Assembly: GCA_947179155.2 (NCBI GenBank) | Contig: OX359280.1 | Coordinates: 44,067,055-44,131,054 of the forward strand | Source of the DNA: Hedera helix | Lineage: Eukaryota; Streptophyta; Magnoliopsida; Apiales; Araliaceae | DNA: 64,000 nt | Reading direction: 5' to 3' | Shown: in pieces, positions 34,509-46,500 of the stretch | Layout: every line of letters starts with the position of its first letter | How positions within the stretch are numbered: position 1 is the stretch's first letter | Translations under genes and position numbers: made by a program | The notes under the pieces: model-generated | Database searches by the model: none | What the model was told of the DNA's origin: nothing | What the model saw: only the letters and a program-made list of their open reading frames with translations

Positions 34509-37500
34509 TCAAAGTTTTTGGGTATTGGTGCTATTAATTGATCCAGGCATTTGTGGAGCACCAGGAGGAGTTGGCATGAATCTGTGAGGTTGTTCGGAAG
34601 CTCGAGCAGGCTGAGTTGGTTGAAATATAAACTGGTTTAATGCCTCGGAATAAGCCTCACCCTGGAGGCTTCCTCTCATTCTCCCAGTGGGCCTCCAACC
34701 CTCAGATGCTTGTTCCACCAACCTACCTTCACGAGAGATCTGGTGAGGCATTTCCCCATGCATATTCTGTCTATGCACCCCAGCTGTTCTCAGCTTGTCA
34801 TTAACCATGGGAAGAGAATACGTTGAGTTTGTTTTAGAAGTGGGGTGTTGAACAAAGATTGATGGTTTTGCATTATAAGTGCGGGGAACTTGTTGGGCAG
34901 TACTTGGAGCTTGAGCGCCACCATCTCTTTGAAATTGCACTGGCAGGACAAAAATAGATCTATTGGCATTGATACTGGAATTGTTGAAAGGTGGTGCTGT
35001 ATTCAAATTCTGAGGACTTTGGCATAGTGACTGGAGTCCATTTGGATACGCAGCGGGAGGCCTAGGCAAGTTGCTATAATAAGCAGGCAAATTTTGTGCA
35101 GGCAGGCCAATACCCTGTCGGAAGAATTGCCCAAAAAATGAAGTGCATTCATTAGTAACTAATTGTGCGATGTCAAATACAGTATTAATAGAAACAAGAA
35201 AGGTATTGTTGAAGGTTTTGTAGTGATTTAGCCGAGACTAACAAGAGTAAAGGATTTCTCTGAATGATGGGTAGATTCAAAGTAACTTCTAGACAGAATA
35301 GCTTCCAGTTATTTCTAAACATTGTTTCTCACAGTTAGTCTTAACACCCCAACCCCCCTACTTATGATCGGGGCAGATGAATGTGTTCAACTCAAAGAAA
35401 CCTTTTGTCAAAGCTCAGTAAAGGGTCAGTAAAAACAACCAACCGCATCTGGTTGGTACAACTGTGATCTACTAAAAGAAAAACTAAACAATATTGATAA
35501 CTCTGCGGCTTTTTGGACCCCATAATTCCAGCTGACATATATCTCGTGAGGTCATAATTTTTAGCAGCATGTGATAGATACATGGGAAGAGTTCCAAGAA
35601 AAGAATATCAACCTACGCGTGATGTGCAGGCAAACATGTCCGCAACATAATGGCTTCATGAAAAACTTGCGTTCAAAGATGACTGATGAAATTAAAATTA
35701 GAGCTTATATGATGCTTGGTACTTCAGAAAAACTAAGCCAGCCCATGAGTTAGAAGGTTCAAAGTTGATTACAATAACTTATGTCTAGTGCAAATAGTTA
35801 GGTCCAGTCCCATGCATTCTCAGAGCCTTTGATTTACCTCCAAACTGTGTAGCAGCTCCAACAGAACATACCACACATATGAAAACAGAGGTTCAAATAT
35901 GAGGACAAACATAAACATACCATATCACTGCTTTTAGTTAAGAGTTCAACTTTCCTGTTTAAAACATCCCAATTTTGAGTCTACTTTCTAATTCTATAAA
36001 ATAAGTTTTGATCATGATCCTTGATTATGTTAATGTCATATGTACCTTTAAATCTTTGCTTCTCAAATAAAAGAAGGAAGTATTGAAAAAAAAATTAAGT
36101 ATACCTGTCTCGCTGTCGCTGAATGGTTTTGCATTGATGATGATGAAATGGTGGTCGAGACTGATGCATTTATATTTGACCAAGAAGCCTGATTCATTCT
36201 CTCCGTGTCTTCTTGAAATGAATCATATCCACCTATGTTGGCTGCCATAGAATGAGTAATTTGAGACGTAGCAGCAGAAGCACCAATAGGGTTGAATGCA
36301 TTCTGATACAGCCAGGGTTGACATGGACTTCTGTCAGCCTGAGATGTAGCAGCAGAAGCACCAATAGGGTTGAATGCTTTCTGATACAACCAGGGTTGAC
36401 GTGGAATTCTGTCAGCCTGTCTATTTATTGATGTAAACCTCTCGAACTCATTTCTTGAACTACCATATGAAGACTGCTGTGTATTCAAATAATTAGGTCT
36501 ACGCAAATGGTTCTGCATGGACGGTGTTGCTTGTACTCTCCTATGATCATCCATGTGTCCTTTCTGACAAGTCAGAGATGCAGTATCAGGCAGAACATGT
36601 GATTGAATAGAAGTCAAGGGAGGAGCAACGGGCACATTGTTTCCATGGGCACTCAGACTAGTACAGTTAGCTGCCAAGCCACTCGAGGCAGAAGCAGCAC
36701 TTCGGTTCCAATTGTTGACTTCAGGTAACACAAGTTTTTCGGCAGCAGAAAACCTTCTAGTATCATCCCGGAAACTGTTCTGTTTTTGAGAAGAAGAATC
36801 TTTGTTGTCCGAGACAGCCTTCCAAGATCCATCCATTGATATAATCACATCAACAATACTTTCTTCCGCATCTCTCAGGACCTGAACAAAAAACAGTTAA
36901 TTAGTTTATGTGGGAATATGGTTGGTTAGATGAAGAAGTAATATAACTTGCCTTGACAACATTCTGATCTATCCGTATGTCTGGACAGCAAACTGGATAC
37001 TTACAAAGAGGACACCGCCAGAAAGGTATCCTTGAGTTTATTTCCAAGAAGTTTTCATAATCGAAGCACTACATGCAAAGAACCCAAAGTTTGAATAATA
37101 GAAGTCAAGTGGTCCACTCTTATGATCTGTAAGGGTAGACCAATGATATAATTTAAGAGCCATAAAACACCAAGTGTCATGCAGGTGGCTGTGGTCGGAG
37201 CATATCTATTCATTGTACATATCATTTGGCAATTCCACAACCCCCATAATACTCCCTCTATTCCAAAATTGAAGATACATTTCCCATTTTTGTCGTTTCC
37301 AAATTAGAGATACATTTCTAATGTTAGACAATGAAGTGATATTAAGTTCCTTACATTCCATCACCTTATATTCAAGGTAGAATGAGTACTATCATGCCAT
37401 CACTACATTTTTATCTAATGTTAGGGATGTGAGGGATTTGTTTGGATAAGTAAAGTTTTCATTAGAAGTTGTCATTTTAGAAATGTTTAGATAAATAGAG

Positions 37501-40500
37501 TTTTCTTTATATGTCGTTTTAGAAATGCATCTCTAATTTTGGTACGGAGGAATTTTTAAGTCCGCACATAAGATTTAGATTTGTGTTTCTAGTCTAATTA
37601 TATCACAGATTCTCTAGTTCAGACCCAGAGATTTCAACTCCTCTCGCGACGACAATTAGATAAGAGCATGCTGCAAGATCTATGTTAGCACTTTCAATTG
37701 AATATAATGTCAGTATATTATGAAGATTCTGATGGAATGCAACAGAGACGTGCGGTTTGGAGGATTCAATCAACACACCAAATTTAGTGTACCAACTTCA
37801 ATTTGACCTGTGTAGCATGTGGTTGCTTTTGCTCATCCCAAAACAGACCGCTACATGTTCTCAAAATATATATTTTTTTATAAAAAAAAAAGAAAATCTT
37901 TTTGCTTGTAGAGAGCACATAATAGAAGCAAAATAGTAACCTGAGAATGCTTGCAGCGATGCCCTTTCACAGGAGTTCTCATACGACTCCGGCTGTTCAA
38001 TAAAAATAGAAAAGAAAATTGAGCACAGCTTTCACAAAAGTTGAAGGAAAATGATTAAAACTTGTCAATTTGCTAATTACTCCGCTATGATGCTATCTAA
38101 AAATAGAAACAAAGAGAACCAAAACTAATTTTATCAGATCAATGTCAGTAGAGAAAAGTCAATAATACGGAAAAAAAGAAGTTGAGATGTAAATTTAGCC
38201 AAGTTTAGCATATACCTTATAGGGCAGTTTAGTGAAATTTGTGATGGCATCTCAATATCTAGGAAATGCAGTATAAGAAACAACTAGTATTAGTTTCACG
38301 TCAGATGTTTTAACAAAGAATTTCTAGTGCGCAAGAAATGCTCATAACTTCTATAAAACGCAAAATCAACAAGCTTGATCAACATCAATAGCACTTGGCT
38401 TACCAGAACCACCTGAAGCAACATTAGGCTGAACATAATCTTGCAACTTTGGAGTGTCAGAAGACAATATTACACTCATAATGGCTATGACAATAATATA
38501 ATGGCCTGTACAAACTTCCAGATCAATAAATTTTAATAAAACCAAAGAAAGAAAAGAAAGGCTTTAGCCAAGAGAAATTCTATATTCAGAAATCTTATAC
38601 CATCAAAATTCCCAACAGCTTGTAGAAGATTAACTCCATACTTAGCAATTGCAGTCAGATTTGTTGGAAGCTGAGGTTTACTTTCCTGCCACAGATGCAA
38701 ACAGAAGGATATGCCAAATGAAATTAACAATAAGTCAAAGCATCATAGAGAAAACATGCGAACCCAGAGATCCTTTCAACAGAGACTTTAATGCAAACTA
38801 AACAAACCATGGCAGTGTAAATCCTTCCTGGGACACCTTTTCCATTAAGCAGAAAGCTGCAGAAAACAAAAGAATTAGCAATCAGACTATTTTGTTTCCA
38901 AAAAAAAAAAAAAACTGGAAATGGACAGATATATGAAACATACTTCACTTTTTGTGGAGTGATAATACAAGAGGATGTATCCATATTGTCTGTCTGAGCT
39001 ACAATTAGCCCCTGCATGAAGTAAAGTATTGAGGGAGAGAAAAATCTAAGAAAATATTCTACTATTTGTGTACTTAAAAGTTTATGAATAATACACATAT
39101 AACATGACTAAAACCATGGAACAAGATAAAGAAACGAACGCAAAACTATAGTTTGATACTATAAGAAATCCTGTTGAGTGTTGGAGACCAAGTATTTTTA
39201 TTATTCCCTAGCACATGCCGCTCTGATCAGGCACAATAGTGTGTCCATCAAGCAACAGATGAAATTGTTAATGCTAAATAATTTGGTTACAATTTGAAGC
39301 AGTCAAATAAGTCTTTTTGTATGGTAAATGATTGTTTGAAGGTGAAACTTCAACATAGTTTCAACCTAAACGGGGACATAACAAAAGTTGAGAAATAAGA
39401 GGTCAAGAACAACAAAACAAGACCCACACCTAACCAGTTAGGATGATAAGAAGATATGTAACACTGCCAAACTGGTGACCAGGAACATGTAAATCAAGTA
39501 TGCTTCAAAAGGATGTGGAGACCACTCCAATTGTGTAAATAGTAATTAATCTGAATATTATTATCAGAAAGCATAAAAAGAAATACCCAAATAACAGGTA
39601 ACCATGACTCATATTGTTATCCCTATGAAATAAATAAGAAATATTAGTATGCGATGGTAAAAATGATTGTGAGTGGCTATTACTATCTTCTCATGATAAG
39701 GAACCACCATATCCCGCAAGATGTGGAAATCAACGGCAAAAATCCCATATCCAGGCTACAAAAAGAAGAAAAACATTAAAAAACTTAAGACTAATTGTGC
39801 TAGATATAAATAAACATAATTTAATTATAAATAAACTTACCTTGACCTCAACAGAAGCGAGAATGTTTTCCATCTTAATTTTTGGATAAAATCTGCATGT
39901 AGAACTGAGAGTAATGGTCAAATTTTTGAATATTTTTTAAAATTATAGCATGTTTCTTCTAAATTGATTCTTTAGCTATAACATGGTAGATAGTGATTGC
40001 TAAAAACCTGCCGTTTACGTAATGTGATCCAACAATAGACAATTAAAATGGGTTCATAATAATATTTCACCAAAGCAGGAAATTCATACCTGGACAAGAT
40101 TTTTGAAATACAGGGAAGAGCATCGCATGGTTCATGTAGTCTCTCTTCCGTCCAGTATAATCTCTTTACCTAAGAATGCCCAGAAGCTAGGGTGAGGGAG
40201 AACACAAATAAAGAACATAAAATTCACACATTAATAATACAGTGGACAACTATATACTAATAGTGTAGAAAGAAACTTTACACTTACCTCATTGGCCAAT
40301 GAAAGAAGATCATTAGTTTCTTTATTTTGAAACCATCCAATCTTACAAGCACTCTGCCAAATAGATTGTTGTAGCATGATTTAGAAGGAAATTTAGAACA
40401 ACCAGAGATATTCGACTAGAAAAATTATAAAGCTGAATGAGATTTATTTCAAGACTATGGAATTAAAATGCATTAAATAAACCAAAAACAGACAAAATTA

Positions 40501-43500
40501 AGCAATAACAGAAACAAACTATTCTTGATGGAACTATTTTGGATTTTCTAGATTTTCTTATTCAGCTTCTACAGCATCTATGGGTTGAAGCAGATGTGAC
40601 GCGGTCATTTACAAAATTCAAGGAATTAGACTGGAAGAAGGTTTAAAATTCTGTGAAGTTCCTCAGTTGCTTCAGTATCAAAGGATAAAAATGTTATATG
40701 TACCTTGACAGTCATCATGAGCGTCATAAAAGATGCTAGGATAGAGAAGTCATGCTTCCATCTATTTACCTACATAGCACATAAAAACAAAATAAGGACA
40801 TAATAGTAGCATCAAAACTCAAGAGACAGTTATTTACAAAATTCAGAATAGTTGTAATTGCTTCCATTCTGCATGACTAGTCTAATAGACATGCTATATA
40901 AACTTTTCATTTAAAAAATGCATTCAAGTTCCATTTAGAGCTGCATTCCCCGTGATATAATACACTGGTTTCAATTGGATGACAAAGCATCAAAAACTAT
41001 TTCAAGTATTTTCATGTGTCACTTTTTTTGGAAGAGACTAAATAAAGGCAGTTAATATACTTGTCGGTAACAAAAATGGTTCACATATATCAATGCATAA
41101 AACATAGAGTCATGCCTTTTGACTCTAAAACTGTTATAACATTACCTTACATTCTTAAATTCTTGAAGATTTTCACATGGCTAATGACAACATTTTCACA
41201 ATTTTGATAAACTTGGCTTTGGTATTATATCACTTTAGTTATTTTATTGAGGGTAAATTTCACTTAATGTCCATGATTTACACGCTTTTGCACATCACCA
41301 CCTGAGTTTCAAAAGTCAACACAAACATCTAAAGTTCTTAGGCTAAAGGAAATTGTTAGCTTTTCCATCCAAGATAATTGTTTGTGTAATACACTTTTAC
41401 AACGCGTGAAGGAACAATTAAGTTGTCAAACGTAGAAAGAAGATATCCAACATGTCCTTTATATTCTTCACTTTTCTGGCTAAACATGGCCTTTGTTTCC
41501 CCTTCTTCCCAAAATATATACACATATGACTGAAATGCAAATCTTACCCTCCTATTTACAGCTTTTTTACGAACCCCTTCCTCCAACTTTTTTTTATAGC
41601 ATAAATAACCCTCGAGCTTACATTAGTACTAAAAAACCCACCCCATGTCAACTTTCGTCCTCAAAAAGTAAAGTACGTTACTATTTGTGGATAGATGGCA
41701 TAATATGAGATGCAAGTGGGCCAATAAGAGGGCAAAAGAGTAATCTAACATTTAACCTCCTAAGGGCTTAAGCTAGGGCTCAATTCAAACAAAATTTTCA
41801 CAAATCGAAGTGATAGTGTTGGTTGAGAGAGAGCGAAATTAGGCGAAATTGTTGTCTGAGCCAACTTGGTCTGCATTAGCATCTAGATTGTACGAAATTG
41901 TGCGAAACCGTTGCTGCTTAGTGAGGATTTTCTTAGTGTCGAGTTTAGGGAGAAATTCTGCTACTTGAAGATGATTTGGGTTTCGAAATCCAAGTTGAAA
42001 TATGACTACAATCATGTATATTAAGCTTCTTTGGACTTGTTTGTTGATTTTGAATGTGACTTGTTTGTATAATATTTGTCAATATGTGGTCCAAATGTAG
42101 AATAAAGTATTTTGAAAATGCAAGCCTTTTTTTTGCTTTGTTTTTTATACTATGTTATCTTTGAATGTGATAGAGAATAATTTATGAGAATACGAGGGAA
42201 TAATGTGTATTGATTTCTGTTATATATAATTTTTTTGTAGGTCCATCAAAACTCAAAACTTGGTTTACCATAAAGTTATACGATGCACGTGATTTTAACA
42301 GTAATGAAATTGAGTACATCAGGGTAAGGTTTCATATGTTGACTTTTGTAATACTGATCAATTAGCCATGCTGGACCTTATTAAGATTGCTGGTTTGTTG
42401 AGTTATAATGAATGTGTGACTTTTTGCACAAAAGACCAGGGGAGCCATTCTCTGCGGGGTTAAATTATTTGCTCATTAATTCTGATGTGATGGAGTTGGC
42501 AAAGTGCATACCTGAACATCATGAAGTGGAGATAATGTGAGATGTAGAGAGGTGTTAAATTGTAGTTAGCCTACAAAAAGTAGTCAACCTTTGGGGAATG
42601 AAGAACTCATTTTTTTAGATGATAATGTTGATTTACTTGGTTGGTATGAAAATATTGAAAATGAAAACAAGGAAGGAGATGGAATTGATGATGTTGAAAA
42701 CAGGGAAGGAGATGGATTTGATAATGTTGAAAACAGTGAAGTTGATGGAATTGATGAGAATAATGGTGAGGATGAAGCTTATGGTGGCAATGATGGTGAG
42801 GATAAAGCTGAGAATGATGGCGGTATTAATGGTGATAATGAAGTTGAACATAAGTGGAATCCAGAAATCTTGGTATAAATCCTACAAGATGGGCAGACCT
42901 GCACTGACATGGAAGCAGTTCTCTGAGGCTTTTGTGTTGAGATTCACTAAATCTGGCCTTGGCAACATTTTTGAGCAGTTCAAGGGATTTAAACAAGTCA
43001 AAGATATTAACTCATATTATGATGAGTTTGAATGGTTTAAAGGTAGGCTGCTGGAAAAAATACCAATTCTCAGTCACGAGTTCTTTACAAGAAACTTCAT
43101 TGGGGGACTTAAGGAAGAGACTAGAAGGATGGTCAAGCTCTTAGATCCTCAGACCTTTGAATTAGCCTAAAAACAGGCCAAGTCTTTTCAAACTACCTTA
43201 CCCAATCCCTCTACTCCACACACTAAATCTATAATACCTTCACCATTTCCCCCTACCCAAAAGAATGAACCTCTTTCCTTATCCTCCCACAAGACTTCAC
43301 TACTTACTTACCCTAAAACCACATCTACAAACAAACCCAAAGGACCGACTATGGCCCAAAGGGATGAGAGAAGGGCCAAGGGCTTATGTTTCTACTGTGA
43401 TGAAAAGTTCACAGCGGGCCATCATTGTGCTAGACCTCAAGCCTTCATGATGATCAGTGATGAAACTGCTTGTGAAGACTATGAGGGAACCCCAATTTTT

Positions 43501-46500
43501 AATGAAGAACCAGGGGCAACAGCAGCCTTAGAAGAGTCTCAAACTGCAACAGCACTGGTAGAAATAAAAAGGATCAACTCTAACCAGACCATAGTAGTAA
43601 GTGGCCTCAACAATGGAAGGGAGCTCACCATGCTTATTGATGGGGGAAGTTCCTTGAGTTTCCTAAGTGAAGCAACAGCTCAACTTCTACAATGTGGCAT
43701 CTAAACCATAAGTCCCATAAGCATTATTCTCCCAAATGGACAGAAATATTGAGCCAAGCTTGGTGCCCTACCTTCACTTGGCAATTTGGACGACACTCCT
43801 TCAATACACCTCTATGGATTCTTCCTCTCTCACAATGGGATGCTATTTTGGGGGCCAGTTGGTTGAAACAGTTGGGGACAATACAAATTAACTTCGACAA
43901 CAGAACCATGTCCTTCCAGCAAGAATGAAAGAGCATTACTCTGTTAGGAAAGGGTTGTACACACTCTGATATTGCTAAAACTAACTCTTCTTGCCATTAC
44001 CTGACTATAGCTCAACCTATATAGATGGGACAACTCATTGACAGCTATGAGAATGATGCGGGCATATCTCAAACTATCACCGAGTTAAAAATGGGGCCAA
44101 AATGAGTGGGAGTTAGATCAAGGACTTCTGAAGTACAAAGGCAAATGGGTTATTGGTTCGAAGGGTGATTTAAGGAGACAAATTTTTGAGGAACTACATG
44201 AGAAAGGGGTTGGAAGACATTCAGGTTTAGGGGCTACCCTAAAAAGGGTTGAACAATATTTCTGTTGGAAGGGAATAAAGGAAGATATCACTAGTTGGGT
44301 TTCTAAATGTTAAGTCTGCCAAAGCCTTAGACATGAGTCTGTAAAAACGTCAGGATTGTTGCAGCTTCTCTCTATTCCTACCATTCTGTGGAGAGACATA
44401 ACAATGGATTTCATAACGGGACTGCCAAACTCCAAAGGAAATTATGGAAATGATATTATTTGGGTAGTAACATATAGGTGCAGCAGGAATTCGCCCATTT
44501 TACCACTCAGCCATCCAATAACAGCTAAAGGGTTGGCCCAGTTATTCTTTGAACAAATTTTCAAATTACATGGAATCCCAAGTTCCATAGTACGTGACAG
44601 AGACCACCTTTTCCTAAGTGAGTTTTGGCAGGCCCTATTCAAAATAGCTGGTACAAGGTTGCATACAAGTACCTCTTATCACCCTCAGAGTGATGGATGC
44701 ACTGAGAGAGTCGATCAATACTTAGAGCAGTACTTAAGATGTATGTGCAGTCAAGTTCCCAAACAATGGAGTGTATGGTTACCCATTGCTGAATAGTGGT
44801 TCAACACTACCTACCATACCCTATCAGCTTCCATATGGACATGAACCAGTGCATTTAAGCATTGCACCCACTAGTCAAACAAACATAGCAGCAGTAGAGG
44901 AAATGGTCCAAGAGAAACAACTTCAACTGAGCATTCTTAAAGAAAACCTACAAAAGGCACAAGAAAGAATGAAGACTTATGTTGACAAAAGGAGAATAGA
45001 AAGAGTGTTTGAGGTTGATGATTGGGTATACTTAAAACTCCAACCTTATAGGCAAACTTCAGTATCCATACAAAGGAACATGAAACTTGCTCCAAATTCT
45101 ATAGGCCTTATAAGAAAATGGAAAAGGTGGGAAAGGTGGCCTACAAATTAGAATTACCAAGTACTTCCAGGGTATATCCCACATTCCATGTTTCTCAACT
45201 CAAGAAACACATTGGCGTAGCTAAGGCAAGCACTGAACTTCCTTCATTAACTCCAGAAGGAACATTTGATTTGGGGCTCCTCAAAGTTTTAAGGCAAAGA
45301 AATTAAAGGTATACAAAAAAATTGAAAAATAGTGATTAATCAATCCCTCATGCAATGGAAGAACAACAATATAGAAGATTCAACATGGGAAGATGAAGAC
45401 TTGATCAAGATCAATTAACCCAACTTTCAGTTAAATCCACGAGGACAAGGATTGGTTTAAGGGGAAGGCAATGCCATATCAGCGCAGTTTTTGTTAGGGG
45501 TATTAGTAGTAAATAATTAGAAATCCAATGGTAGTTGGCAAATTGAGAGCATGTTATTTTCTATGGGAAGGAGAGTAGAAGTTGGAAGGTTATTTCAGTC
45601 TTTTAGCCATATAGTCTATAAATATCATGATGTATCTAGAAAACCCTATGCTTATTTTCATGAAATGAATATCTGAAAACATGTGCTCTTTTGAGTCATG
45701 CATATATTCTCCCACCCCTTCTTTTCCAACCCCCATTCTATCTCTTTCTTCTCTCAAAATTCTACCCTAATCTCTGCAGCCTAACTTTCACTGTCACCAC
45801 AGTCATGACCATGTAAGGGTGATGACACAAAGATTTCCAGCATCGAGCACATGGGAATGATGGTCCTCCTACATGGTTAAGGGCCACCCCGAAATAAAGA
45901 AGGCGCCATTAGGAGGGCAGAACAAGCTCCAAACAAAAAGTTGAACTTGCTCTTAAAGTACTCAGACATCTTCACAGCCCCAAGCTCATTGTCTCCCAAA
46001 AGATCAGTGGAGCACAACATAGTATTAAAAGGAGCACATCCATTTTCCTTGAGACTTTAAAGGCACTCCTATGATCAAAAGAATGAGATCGAAAAACTGG
46101 TTGAAGAAATGCTCAAGTCAGGTATTATAAGGCCTAGCAGTTCTCCTTTTGATTCACTTATCTTGTTGGTCAAAAAGAAGGATAGTTCCTGGAGGTTTTG
46201 TGTAGATTACAGGAAGCTAAACTCTATGACAATTAAAAACAAATTTCCAATTCCTCTAATAGAAGAGCTTCTAGATGAACTCTATGGGGCAAAATATTTT
46301 TCAAAACTAGACCTAAGGGCTGGCTACCATCAAGTAAAAATGAGCCAAAAATACAACTAAAAAATTGCCTTATAGGGAATTATGAGTTCACTGTGATTCC
46401 CTTGGGCCTCACCAATGCCCCTGCCACCTCTCAAAGTTTCAAAGTTTCAAAGTTTAATGAATCAAAAATTTACTTTGGTATTATTTGATAACATCCTAGT

